From Linyphia triangularis (Eukaryota > Arthropoda > Arachnida > Araneae > Linyphiidae): 64,000 bases of DNA. Location: positions 30,751,330 to 30,815,329 of the forward strand of contig OZ021733.1 in the NCBI GenBank assembly GCA_963978545.1, read 5' to 3'. Of this stretch, positions 24,821 through 36,109 are shown one piece after another. The stretch's first letter is position 1; each line of letters starts with the position of its first letter. The notes under the pieces were generated by a model. It was not told the DNA's origin and searched no databases. It saw only the letters and a list, made by a program, of their open reading frames with translations. A program made the position numbers and the translations under genes.

Positions 24821-25539
24821 ACCCACTTGTAAACACACACATAAAAAAAATTTGTGAAAACAAAAATTTGGTGTTCCCTATCTCCAGGCTTACTAATAGT
24901 GCTTATAAAAGAGAGAGAAAAAAAAAAACCTGGCCCAGGCGAAATTAAGTTATGTTAACTTTTCCCTCGATTTCATCCCCTTGTAGAATTATTTCTACGT
25001 TAGTTTTTCATATGAGAGTTTGTAAACCTTACAAACCATTTGTCATGGCATCAACTTAAAGCATTAAAAATAATTCTTATAATCTATTACCAAATGATCT
25101 ATCTCATCTTAGTGCCTTGCCAACAACGCAAATAATTACTCTTGGCCATCATGGTGTTACAGTGGTCATTAGAGTAAGAAATCTTTCACACCAAATATCT
25201 TTCTTTTAAAAATTATCAAAGTTACCCTAATGGGCAATGTAGCCCCAGTTTAAATGTATATTTTAACGAAGAAGCACCACTAAAAAACCATACAACCACA
25301 CAAATTTAGTTCATTGGAACTTATTTATCGAAATAATCCCAAAGCAGTTCACCAACAAAGCTCACAGATTTGCACCCATCATATAGCTATCCGATAGAAC
25401 ATACAGTGTGATCGGTGACAGCAAATAAGCGTCCCGATAAGGAAGTGTAGTATCTCAAAAACCACTGAACATAATGCATTCAAACTTCGCGACTAAACTA
25501 CACAAACGACCAAATTTTATGTATGCATATATTTGGGGA
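24821..25539. other. AT-rich stretch leading into a transposase remnant
   Basis: From about 25300 the sequence becomes less AT-rich and may belong to the transposase pseudogene that follows, but I can align no residues there. Confidence 0.3.
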
Positions 25540-25830
25540 TTCAGCTAAAATATCAGGATATTTCATTCTATTCCATAGCGTATTGGGCACAGGAATCGGC
25601 ATTTACTGGTCCCCTTATTCTCTTGACTTCAATCCTCGTAACTTTTTTCTGTGGAGTTATCTGAAAAACAAAGTGGACTCGACGTTTTTCTAACATCCAC
25701 CACATCCTAAAACGGTTTCTAAGCTGAAGATTGCCATTTAGCGAGACATCGATGATATGACAACATTAGAGTCTGTGATGGAACAATTTGCTCCACGCAT
25801 GCGTCACTCAATTGTACGTGATGACATATG
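25540..25830 (+). pseudogene. mariner/Tc-type transposase C-terminal fragment
   Basis: In one frame the sequence reads YWSPYSLDFNPRNFFLWSYLKNKVD, recalling the WPPxSPDLNPxDFFLWGYLK motif around the last catalytic aspartate of mariner-type DDE transposases. It is followed after a frameshift by TVSKLKIAI-stop-RDIDDMTTLESVMEQ, recalling the C-terminal helix. The usual tryptophan context and D of SPDL have drifted (SLDF). At least one stop and one frameshift disable it. Upstream catalytic motifs were not found. Confidence 0.6.
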
Positions 25831-26079
25831 ATTTCTTAGATTTAGAATATATATCTGTATTCTTTACTTGGAATAAAAAATTCTGTACCAGTTTGTTGGT
25901 CGGTTTATTTTACTTTTGGGGCGCTTATTTCTTGCCATCCTGTAAGTTAACTCTCTGTTGTCTAGAGATATATCACAGAAATTAGAGTGTTTAAAAAAAA
26001 CAAAACATTTTTGACTGCAAGGTACAAAAATACTAACATCAATACTGTTGCACAAATTGTCTGTATATAGTGTAAATAG

Positions 26080-26501
26080 TGACATATTATTTTAAAATTC
26101 TATTGTAATTTATTTTATCTTTTTTTATTTATTAACAGCGATAATACAAGTTAGAAAAAGGTGGCAACACCTAAAGCAATCCAGAAATTTCGAGATGTTT
26201 CTTTTTCGACGAATTGGCTGGATATTTCGAGAATGTTCTCTCGCGCCAAGTATAAATAAGACTGGAGATCGGGAAAGTTTTCAGATTGACTTCGGACTTC
26301 GATGAAAGCTGATCGCTTTGTTTACCTATTGGAGTGAGCTTGTATAATCTCTGTATTCGCAGTTGTTTTCATTGAAGCTTGTATGAAAGCTTGATAGTGA
26401 CTGTTCTTCGAATAAATTTTGTGAGTTTTCTGAAGTGAATAAATAGTACATTTTATCTTAAGAACTGTGCCATCATTGCCTCAGTGGAAAAATTCATAAC
26501 A
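26080..26501 (+). mobile_element. Solo LTR, copy 1 (plus orientation)
   Basis: It matches the reverse complement of 60315-60730 along its length. Shared blocks include attctattgtaatttattttat, GAAAAAGGTGGCAACACCT, TTTCGACGAATTG.CTGGATA, GAAGCTTGTATGAAGCTTGATAGTGA and CTGTGCCATCATTGCCTC. A TATAAATAA box (about 26251) followed by AATAAA signals and an ...ATAACA end give the U3-R-U5 look of an LTR. There is no internal region next to it, hence solo. Exact start and target-site duplication are unclear. Confidence 0.75.
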
Positions 26502-27119
26502 ATACAGTCGCATTATGTTTTTAAATAGGCGACACCTTAAAGCTAAACATCAAATGTCATTATTCCAAGCTTATTTTATAGAAACAACCCTGCAAAAAGT
26601 CTAACAAATCCCATATTCCGTTTACAAATCCTTCCTATGTCAGAGTAAATAATGTCGATCAATATTATAACTAAGACAACCTGTTTGAAACCGAAGCTGT
26701 TTTGATCAACGTTGTGAAAAATCCTTAGTAAAATAGTTTAGGTTGTAATAGGGAAAGGCGAGTGCAGTGACCGGAAAATCCGAAAAGAGGAACATTGAAG
26801 GTTACACATTGATGTTCTAATTGTTTACATCTCGCGCAAAATTTCAAAACTAGAACTTCGCTCCTATTAATTGTTGTTCCAATGAAAGAAGAAGTTAATT
26901 ATATGCATTGCAAACAACAGAATCGATCATCCTGTCTACGAATCGTAAATGAACGAAAACTTGCACAATATTCTAAATTAGAAGGAAGTACCAAGTCGAT
27001 CAATTTTAATTTTTTTTTATATGTACCATTCTGTTATGACTGTTTTGCCTTTATTTTAATGTTGAGTATTGAATTTAGAGCATTCTGAATATCAATCTTT
27101 ATAAAAAAAAATTTAATTT
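26502..27119. other. Unassigned stretch between solo LTR and tandem repeats
   Basis: Moderately AT-rich, with no internal LTR-element coding sequence next to the solo LTR and no other recognised feature. The first, weakest unit of the following tandem repeat may start near 27030. Confidence 0.4.
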
Positions 27120-27309
27120 CCTCAAGATACAAAGCCGAACTTAGACGTCCTCATAACATCCTGTAAGCAACGTTTTGTCTATTTTTTAAATATTGAGTAC
27201 TGATTTTATTGCATTCTTACAATCAATTTTATAAAAATTTTATAACTTCTATGAGATATAATGTTGAATACCAATTTTTTTCATACCATCCTGTAAGGAA
27301 TACTTAGTC

Positions 27310-27755
27310 GAAGTTCTTCTGGACAAAAACACGCTAAAAGCATGATTATCAGATCATCTGCGAAGATTGCCTCTGAAATTCTTAGATACCCAAGACTGAC
27401 GATGCAAGCAATTGTGGGCTTCATCACAGGGCATTACCATTTCAGAAAACACCTCCATACAATGGGACTCTGTCAACAAGACCCCATATGCAGGAAATGT
27501 CACAAAAACGAGGAAACGGCACATCATGTTATATATGAATGTGATGCTCTTGCCCTCAGACGACTAACTACTTTAGGAACCACCAACACTAAAGAATTAC
27601 ACCTTAGTTCCATCAAGGGTTTGTCGGACTTTATTGCTAAAGTGGGCGATCCGAATAAATGGAGCTAAGAAACATTGGGTTTGGAGTATGGTACAAAATG
27701 CTACCCTAAAGCAGAGGTGCCACATATCTGACTAACCCAAAACAAAGAAGAAGAA
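27310..27755 (+). mobile_element. 5'-truncated non-LTR retrotransposon tail with 12-bp target-site duplication
   Basis: The insert carries the C-terminal end of a LINE ORF2 and ends in an AAAGAAGAAGAA tail. GAATACTTAGTC is present at 27298-27309 and again at 27756-27767, a perfect 12-base duplication; a base or two may be shared with the GAA tail. This is a standard target-primed insertion, truncated at the 5' end, inside the tandem array. Confidence 0.9.
27342..27668 (+). pseudogene. LINE ORF2 C-terminus (end of RNase H region and Cys-His knuckle)
   Basis: The 108-codon frame includes FITGHYHFRKHLHTMGL followed by CRKC...EETAHHVIYEC, the Cys-Cys-His-Cys motif that closes ORF2 in jockey/I/R1-type LINEs. 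In full elements this follows the reverse transcriptase and RNase H domains, which are absent. The first ATG is not a real start: the frame begins close to the truncation point. No stop interrupts it before the natural terminator, so the insertion is fairly young. Confidence 0.85.
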
Positions 27756-27887
27756 GAATACTTAGTCTATCTTTTTAATATTGAGTATTGATTTTATTGT
27801 ATTCTCATGATCAATCTTATGCAAATTTTATATCTTCCACAAGATATAATATATTAATATGTTACATACTACTTTTAGTAGTCATTC

Positions 27888-28134
27888 TTAATTGAGGGCC
27901 TGAGAAGCAAAGGGGTCCAAGTGACTTTTCTTAACTTTTGAGAAAATACCCTTTAAAGTTTATTTTTTATATTAAATTTTTACGAAAATTATTTGTTGTT
28001 TAAATACTAACGACTGGAATGAAGATATCACCAGTTTTCATAGAATTTAATATAAATAAGAAACTTTAAAGTGTATTTTCTCAAAAGTTAAGAAAAGTCA
28101 CTTAGACCCCTTTGCATCTCAGTTCCTCAATTGA
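27888..28134. mobile_element. Palindromic MITE, ~247 bp, arms about 90 bp
   Basis: The left arm (ttaattgaggg...gcaaaggggtccaagtgactt, then ttcttaacttttgagaaaata) is repeated inverted in the right arm (tattttctcaaaagttaaga, then aaaagtcacttagacccctttg...cctcaattga). Only a few mismatches separate the arms around a short AT loop. A target-site duplication is not obvious, so superfamily is open. Confidence 0.85.
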
Positions 28135-30401
28135 AATATAAACAAAGAGAATTTACTTCACTACACACACACTTACATAAAAAATTAAAGCATTTTTTCC
28201 CACATTAGATAATAATTACAATACTTTTCTCAACAGTTTATTTAAAACAGTTTATTGCTAATATCATAATTAAAAACTTAAATTGGTATATACAGGGTTT
28301 CTGCCAAAATAAAATGTCACAAATCCATGACTTTCAAGACTGAAGCAAATAATTTTCCATGACTCGAGAAATCGAATCACAAAATAATGATGATAATAAT
28401 AATTAAGTAAAAAAAAAAAATTTCAGTAACTTTCAAATCAGAAGAAAGATGGAAAATAATTTTCTATTCTTTGATATTTCAGTTGTGAAAAAGCTAATCA
28501 ATCTTTGATGATAAAGAAATATTTGACACATTGCAATTCTAATTCATGGTCGGTTGCAGAATTATTTGCATGGGGAGGGGGAGGTTACATATCGCACTAT
28601 AAGGTAGCTAAAGTTTTTATTAAATCTTAATTTTTTAAAAAAAAAAAATTCGGTTTTCTACCGAAATATGAATCGTAATGCATTAGTTTTCTGTTTAAAC
28701 GAATAATTTAAAACCCATATTTTACTTATTTTTCTCAAGTGAATTTCACCACTTTTCTTCACCGTGTTTTTAATTTTTCAAAGCTAGGGGTGCGCTAGTC
28801 ACCCTTCCTGGAGGCGCCCATGTTATAATTTAAACTCTATAATTCTACCACCAATTTCTTTCTTTACGGATATAACAAACAAAATTAGATTCCATCGCAG
28901 AAATCACCACAACCATTTTAAAGAATCATGTACAGCTGTAACAATTGAAATGCCAATATTTTATGCACAAAAAATGTACGATTTATCAATCAACAGCACC
29001 ACATAGTTTTTGCTACAAAAATTTGAAACTTTCTATGTTGCAAAACACATTGCAACCAAACCCACTCGACTTGAAATGCCTGGTTTTTTTCGATTTCCTG
29101 ATGAGCTTCGGATATGTAGAATTTTCTATCATTACTCCCTTAATGGAATTTTTCCTACCAACCTTTACTACTAGCTTGTTCCGGTCACATAAACAGTGCT
29201 TTCGTTTCTACAATCGTTTCAGAGTTTCAAGTCACATTTTTTGCTTTTTCAAAAAAACATTTTGTAGATCCGTTTTCAAAAGAAAATTCCAGAATGTTAC
29301 GGTTGATAGTGAAAGCAATTTTAGTGATCAAAACACTTCTTTGTTTTTTAAAAAAAGTTTGCTAGTGGTATGCGTCTTAAAAGGTTGTGCCTTGATCACT
29401 TAAAAATCGTTTACCTAGCATTTTTTCCCCTACATGATTATTTAAATAAAAAGTTGAGAAGAAGAAAAAAAAGAAGAAAAAGAAAAAAAAATGATATATA
29501 TATATATATATTTACTTTTATCTTAAACAACATCTTTTTCTCTTTGTACATTTCCCACAGTAAGCATAAAAGTAAAAGTACATCTTTTATATATTTTTTT
29601 TATTATTGTATAGGTTTGCATATTGAAATAAAAAGATTATTTTTTAAGGACTATTCAGAAAGTGTCAAAATATGCATTTATTTTTTTGGATTTATGTCCC
29701 TTCAGCTTATGACGGCAGTATATTGTTATTAAACGATTTTTAATGGTAGTATATATTCTAATTTTGGATATTTAAGAATTATAAATCCAATTTATACAAT
29801 CATATGTATGCACGCACAACGCATTTCACAAATTAACCTTTCCGTGCAGTTGTACATTGAATAGATTTATTTTTGTTCCAATTAGATATTCGCAAAATTG
29901 AATAAAAATCAAAGCACTGATAACGTACATTCATAATGTTTTTTCAAAGTTCTTTATGTTCAGATTAATATCTGTCAACGAAATGCGTCATTAATGGTGG
30001 TGTTTGTATATTTTATAACCTAATGACTTTGAACTTTCTTTATTATCATTTGTATTTAATAATAGCACTCCTAACAAGGTAATATATCTGCTACCATGGA
30101 TAGTACATTAGGAAAATTTTAACAAAGAGGCTGAGTGACATTTATATCACTCAGTGACAAAAATGTGTCGCTTAGTTGTGTAAGAAGCAAGTCACTGGGA
30201 GAGGGAGGAGCAGCGTTAATTTTCAGAGGAAACAACAAATGGGCATTGAAAGGTATTATTTTCGCAATACTGCAATACCAAAAGTTGTTTGAAAATATTA
30301 TTTTTAAACCCTTTATTTGCAAAGCATATTCAAATGGAGTAGCTACTCTTAAAAACTGCTTTAGGAAGGCGATTGTCTTTAAATTTCAGACTAGTCTTTG
30401 T
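28135..30401. other. AT-rich stretch; holds one long unexplained open frame
   Basis: Contains a purine run at 29460-29490, a short TA run, and the 152-codon frame listed separately. A phrase cagggtttctgcc at 28293 looks like a transposon tip, but I found no matching opposite end. Confidence 0.35.
28945..29403 (+). other. Unexplained 152-residue open frame; not recognised
   Basis: The longest open frame in the window starts MKCQYFMHKKC and is rich in Phe, Ser, Cys and Lys. I see no domain, and the composition follows the local base bias. At this AT content a frame of this length is expected well below once in the window by my rough estimate, which keeps it of interest. It could be a relic of a transposon or chance. 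Confidence 0.15.
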
Positions 30402-31140
30402 GGATCCGATTACAATATGTTTTGGTGCATAGTGTTCCTTATTTGTAGGATGAGAGGCGACTGCAATTTTTGGACCCCATCGAACATCATTCTGAATTTT
30501 TTATAGAAATTAGAGAAAAGTGAGTAGATTATGAATTCACTAGTCTGCCGTGGCAAAAATGGCCGAAACTGATCAAAAATCGACTTTTAATAAGTTGAAC
30601 TAAATCCATTTGCCAAATGCGCCATAACTTGCCAAATAATGAGCATTTTTTTTTATTTGGTAACCTTCACTCTTTAATTTTAAATTGAGAAGGTTGCAGA
30701 CGATTCGGATGTGTGGCTATGGCTTACTTGCATCTTTCACAAATGAGCCGAATTGGCAATAAACATTACGTCACTGATGACGTAATTGATGTCGCCAATT
30801 TGGCTTACTTTTAAAGGATTTAAGTTTTCCGAGCCAGAGATCAGAAATCGTTCGCGCTTTTTTTCATTGAAAATCAAAATGCAGTGGATTGCCAGACGAA
30901 AAAGTTTGTTCTCTTTTTGGCACGTTAGGACATATTTGGCAATCGGATTTTAGTTCAACTCATTCCAAGTCGATTTTTGATCAGTTTCGGCCATTTTTGC
31001 CACAACAGACCAGTGGATTCATAATCTACTCACTTTTCTTCAAATTCTATAAAAATTTCAGAATGATGTTCGATGGGGTCCAAAAATTGCAGTCGCCTCT
31101 CGGACTATTGTCTTTAGCATCACAAAAATGTAATCCAACA
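30402..31140. mobile_element. Foldback element, ~740 bp, arms ~180 bp or longer
   Basis: The left arm (30450-30620: gagaggcgactgcaattttt, ggaccccatcgaacatcatt, atggccgaaactgatcaaaa) returns as reverse complement at 30937-31112 with few mismatches. Weaker pairing continues outward to about 30402 and 31140. The ~310-base centre contains a second nested palindrome at 30747-30804. There is no transposase, so it is a foldback/MITE-type element of unknown superfamily. Confidence 0.85.
30747..30804. repeat. Nested central palindrome with ATTACGTCA/TGACGTAAT core
   Basis: GCCGAATTGGC (30747-30757) pairs with GCCAATTTGGC (30794-30804), and inside it ATTACGTCA (30765-30773) pairs perfectly with TGACGTAAT (30778-30786). 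Each half contains a CRE/AP-1-like TGACGTAA site. Confidence 0.7.
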
Positions 31141-33509
31141 TAAATTTTTTTAAAAGTACACTTTTATTCTCCAAATTATCTGCAATAATGCTTGATTTCC
31201 ATCGAAGAAAAGAGAACGCGAATTTGCTTCAATTTCCGCAGGGAAATTTGACCTTAAGAAGTGACCTTAAAAAATATTCCGATTGTGATCGATACTTTCT
31301 AACTGTACAATAAGCACACCCTTTCCCTACGCATTTCAAGATGGTACTTAAAGTCTTATTGAAAAATGCAATATACGAGTGCAATGTCGTATAGAGTTCT
31401 TTTTCCTGCATATGTTTAGCATTCTTATCTCAAATAGAATTAACTTAGGAACAACGCTTAAAAAGTCAATTTGTATTCGACCACGATCAAATATAAATCC
31501 AAGTTTCAAAGCTGTTTAAAGTTCAAGATGATAAGTTGATTACATCATAAGATAATTAAATATTACCTCCAAAAAATGACTTAAGAGATGCTGATCTGGT
31601 GTTTACACTCAAAGTTTATAAGGTCAAGAAGAATCCATGGCTCTCGGGGGAAAAAAGTCAATAGTTTATTATACGATACGAAACAGCAGACTGCTTTAGG
31701 GAACCCAATGCTTTTGTCCAATACTGTACTTAGATGTAAACTTAGTATAACAAATTACACGAGCTTGGTCTGTCTGGTCGCTAAGGCGGGACATTACCTT
31801 TAGTAAAAATTTCATAATCATTAAATAAAGTCAGTAAAGAGAATAAAATATAAATTCCATCAATGTCGATTATTTTTCTTAGTGCATAAAGCACAATTTA
31901 TTATACACCCCCAACTAGTATTTTACTGGTCAATTTGTTTGAAAACAGCTTCTGTATATTTTGCTGCTTATTCATTGAATATACTTAGCAATCATTCTGA
32001 TAGTGAATTTGGTATTCATGGTTTGCTTGTTTTCATTGGCATGTTTTTATACATCAGGTTTATATAAGAAATGCGTTCTTTTAAAGTATATCTTTAAAGG
32101 AAATGACTTATATATTTATAAGACATCAGTAAAAAACCACTTGTGTAATTAATGGTATATAATGGCTTATTAGAAAATAACGATTTCCGTTTCCAATTCC
32201 TTTGTAAATTATCACATTTCCTGTTTTTCGACTCTTTACTCTCGAGACTTATAGAATGTGACAAATGCTTAAGAAAAAAATGTCTTCAAAATAATATATG
32301 GTCTCTTATCCGATGAATGAAAAGATTAGCACAAGAAATTGGTGTCTAGAAAACCAAAAAATTTATTATTTCTAACAACAATTTTTTTTTTTTTTTTTTT
32401 TTTCATTTTTGGTAACAATTTCTCCTCACGCAAGTTGAGATAAATTATTTTTCAATAAAAATTATCAAACATTGTTTAATGCAAATGTTTCTTTTACATG
32501 TAACTATTCCAGTTCTTTTATAATGCAACTATACCGGGTATTGTTTTGTTGCTTTGATAACACATTTGAAAGTAAAATAATTAAAATAACATCAGTAAAT
32601 ATTAAAGTTAGATCAAATTTTATGAATATAAATAGGTAATTAAAATTCATTATGAAAAAATTCTTATGTGATATTTACTCAATCCTAGTAAAGATATTTA
32701 GTTATTTAGTATTTATAACCTATATACAAGTTGGTTATAATAAAGGAACACAAGTTTAGAGCCGCATAGAGCGTGTACTTTTGAATATATTTTCAGGAAA
32801 TTTAGTATACCTACTATGATAACTATGAGGAAATGATACCTGAAGAATCCACAAAAAAAAGGGGAAATATAGGTTAAGATTTTTGCCAGGAGACCAAATG
32901 GAAATGTATCACTTTTACAACTTATAAGTAAGTTAACCTTAGCAACGAAGGAAGGTTATGAATGAAGTATTAAAGGTAAGAACGAAACCATACCATGGAG
33001 TTTGAATATCTGTAATGTAATTAGAGCCCTTAAAGAATCATTTGCAAAAACTAGAAGTATTTTTTTATTTTTAATTTTCATGATTTTTTATTATTAGAAA
33101 TCTTTTCCTCATGTCATACATATGGTATACATCAAATAATCGAAGATCTATTTATTACTAAACAAATTTAGGTATATCTTTTAAAAACATGCACTGTTGA
33201 ATTACAAATATCGTGAACATTAGGAATTTAATTCGTGTAATTCCCCTTCCTCCACCTTCACATATTTATAGGAATATTTTATTGGCTATTTTGAAATGCA
33301 CAACATATTTTGAAAACAACAGGCTTGTTGAGAAACCATGCTTGGGTTTCGGAACCAATCAAGTACACAACCCTTCTATTACTAATCAACCATATTCTTC
33401 TCACTAAGTATCTAAATATTTAAATACAATTATAGTCAAAGGGCAATTAAAATCAAATCAAAGTCAACTTCTTTAATGACCTAAGGAACTACACCAGAAA
33501 ACCTGGTTA
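31141..33509. other. AT-rich stretch without recognised feature
   Basis: T run at 32383-32403. Short frames look like chance. I see nothing to annotate. Confidence 0.4.
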
Positions 33510-33783
33510 TTGCTGAGTATTTTTAATGGAACCATGATTACACTAATACTAAAAGAACAGAGTTTTATATTCACCTTTCTGCACCGCTTGGGCCAATGTA
33601 ATCCGAAATCCACACACAAAAGCACTGATCAAAATCCATCTCTTCCAAGCGCACTTCATGATTCACTCTTCAGAGCAGTCGATGTAAGTAATCACATCCC
33701 GAAGTATCCACAACCGGCATCAGCAGGGCTCTTCTACAACCATCTTCTCTCTTTGTTGACAAACTTCATCTCTGGTTGTGCAG

Positions 33784-33866
33784 AATCACGTGCGGAAGAT
33801 CCCTGTGAGCAGATTCAATCCTTGCGGAAACTGGTTCCCAATCCTGACATCGCTGGAGGCGAAGCG
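33784..33866 (+). CDS. Candidate 83-nt internal exon of unrecognised gene
   Basis: A pyrimidine-rich stretch ending in TGTGCAG precedes an 83-base block that ends at GCG|GTAAGT, a near-consensus donor. The block is GC-richer than its surroundings. With one base carried over from an upstream exon it reads (x)SRAEDPCEQIQSLRKLV, then PNPDIAGGEA. In phase 0 it is also open (NHVRKIPVSRFNPC...). I recognise neither product. A second possible donor, GAT|GTAAGT, lies about 100 bases upstream at the end of another GC-richer patch. The phases of the two do not join cleanly, so a full gene model cannot be offered. It may be a decayed gene or a repeat fragment. Confidence 0.3.
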
Positions 33867-34198
33867 GTAAGTTTCATTTCAGGTTGAACGGCCTAGGCGA
33901 GTGTCTTCGGTCAACCCATCCGAGAATCAGGGCCGTGCTGTCTTCCGGAGATTCATCCCTTTCGGAACCCCATCCTTCTTGATTGTCTTCGTGGCAGCGA
34001 ATCGTGTCGTCTAATCCCAATCAGCATTGTCTGATTTTTTTTTCACTTAGGAGTGAACATTCAGTAGGGATCTGTTGACGGATCAGCGACACAGACAACC
34101 GCGCTAAGGCCCTTTTTCATAACTATTCATTTTATATTATTAAAATGAGTTGAGGTACTAGTATGCATAGAAATTACGAAACTTGGTGAAATATATAT

Positions 34199-34826
34199 AT
34201 TGTAAACGATAATAAACTCTAAATCAATTTTTTTAATTGAAATTTTTGTTTAAAATTTAAATTCTTCCCTTTAAAATAATACCTTATTTGTAATAATACC
34301 TCATTTAGAAGTATTTTTAATAATTTTTCTTGGTGAAAAATTATTAAAAATGGTGAAAACATGAAACTTGGTGAAAATATATTTTTTTTTACTCTAAAAC
34401 ATTCTGGCACTCAGCTTTGAATGATTTTCAAAGTATTCTTTAAGGAGAGTTGGTACCCTAAAATTTATTTAAAAAAAAAAAAAAAATTGTAAACAATAAT
34501 AAAATCAAAATCAATTTTTTTTAATTAAAATTTTTGTTTAAAATTTAAATTCTTCCCTTTAAAATAATACCTCATTTAGAAATATTTTTAATAATTTTTC
34601 TTGGTGAAAAATTATTAAAAATGGTGAAAACATGAAACTTGGTGAAAATATATTTTTTTTTTACTCTAAAACATTCTGGCACTCAGCTTTGAATGATTTT
34701 CAAAATATTCTTTAAGGAGAGTTGGTATCCTAAAATTTATTTAAAAAAAAAAAATATTGTAAACAATAATAAACTCAAAATCAATTTTTTTAATTAAAAT
34801 TTTTGTTTAAAATTTAAATTCTTCCC
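34199..34826 (+). repeat. Tandem repeat, ~270-290-bp period, 2.3 copies
   Basis: Units start tgtaaac(g/a)ataataaa and share aatttaaattcttcccttta, cttggtgaaaaattattaaa, ATTCTGGCACTCAGCTTTGA and GGAGAGTTGGTACCCTAAAA. The second unit lacks about 20 bases; the third stops after ttcttccc. Confidence 0.9.
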
Positions 34827-35039
34827 ATTCTCATTTTAGTATACACAAATACATAAAAGGAATGTGTGATAAAAAATGTAGGTAAATAGTTTGAGCAGTT
34901 TTCTGAGAAAAAGGTACATGAGTAACTAAAAATGTAGTTTTGAGAAAAACGCATTTTAGAGAAAACCTTACTTACACTAATAGTTTTCAATTTTATCTTC
35001 AAAAAACTATTAAAAATACTTCAAATTTTAATAAACAAC

Positions 35040-35095
35040 AATAAACTCAATATCTTTTTTTTTTTTAATAAATTTTAGGGTACCAACTCTCTTTA
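35040..35095 (-). repeat. Inverted fragment of the ~290-bp repeat unit
   Basis: The sequence ataaattttagggtaccaac plus tctctttaa is the reverse complement of the junction part of the units at 34439-34475. This gives an inverted partner about 300 bases past the array. Confidence 0.7.
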
Positions 35096-36109
35096 AACTA
35101 CATTCATTTTTGTGAAGGTACATACTTTTGAAAGCACTATAGCAAACTTTAAACTTGATACATGAGAAAATAGTTTTTGTCAGAGTAATACTTTTTTTTG
35201 CACTAGTGATAATTTCAGTTTGGCTCAAACCATTAAAATGTATTGATTAAAGCAATGTGTATTATTTGAAAGTATAATTAAAATGCTAAATAAATTACAA
35301 ATTGACTTATGATTACTGTAATAAGAGACTAATTAGGTAATTAAATTTCAATTAATGAAATGTTATCAAATAGAGATCACTTTTATGCACATATACTAGT
35401 TTTCTAACATTTGTTAATTGCGAAAAAAAGGATGAAAAATTCAACAGTAAAAGATTTTCATGTGCGATAGTTAGAATTTATCAATTAAGGAAATAGAAAA
35501 AAATTATCCACCTTCTGAATATTTTCGTAAGCGAAATCGTCAAATCCCAGTCAAAGCATTTTCTGATTTCTTTCGCTTAGTGGTGAACGTTCGAAATAAA
35601 TGTATTGGTGGACCAGTGACACTGACAAACGAGCTAAAGGCCTTTTTCCACATTTTCATAGCTCAAGAATGATTTCATATTTTTAAAATGTTAACTCAAG
35701 AATTTTTAAAGAAATAATGCCAGAACTCTTTAGTTAGACTGTCTATTAATTGGAAGGAAAAAAAATTAAGTGCAATAATTCAAATTCAAAAACAAAAGGA
35801 TAAAAAGAAGTTTAATAAATATTACAACCTTCTGATTACTTTTAAAAATAGCGATTTTACCTTCAACAATTCATGTTGTCGAATCCCACTTAGTAGATCG
35901 TTTAATTTTTTCTCTGCTAATAAACATTCGAGACGGATTTGTTGATTATTCAGCAACAACGATGATGGTTTAAATAAAATGGTAGTGGAATGCTAAAAAC
36001 CAAAATCAAACTTTAAAAGGACATTTCAACTGGAAGATCACTGTGAACATTCTGAATAAGAATCAGGTGAAGGCTAAGGAGCATTATCAAACGATGTCAT
36101 TTTTTAATA
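35096..36109. other. AT-rich stretch between repeats
   Basis: Apart from two copies of the ~120-bp segment described separately, nothing is recognised. Confidence 0.35.

Larger units (their letters stand above)
27030..27860 (+). repeat. Degenerate ~130-bp tandem repeat interrupted by a LINE tail
   Basis: Units contain (c)atcctgtaag(c/g)aa..., ttagtctat.tttttaa, tattgagta(t/c)tgattttattg.attct, a(t/c)aatcaat(t/c)tta, and a.gatataat. Three or four diverged copies are visible at about 27030, 27165, 27290 and, after the insertion, 27768. Confidence 0.65.
34005..35985 (+). repeat. Three diverged copies of a ~120-bp segment (34005-34125, 35535-35665, 35865-35985)
   Basis: Each copy has cgtc.aatccca, a 'tgattt.ttt(t)c.cttagt/aggagtgaac.ttc' block, and in the first two a '(c)agcgacac.gacaa.cg(c/a)gctaa(a)ggcc(c)tttttc' block. 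The first copy follows the candidate exon. The copies are spread among the ~290-bp tandem repeats. Confidence 0.55.

Noticed and set aside
28293..28820. hAT-like element starting CAGGGTTTCTGCC
   Set aside because: No matching opposite end or target duplication was found.
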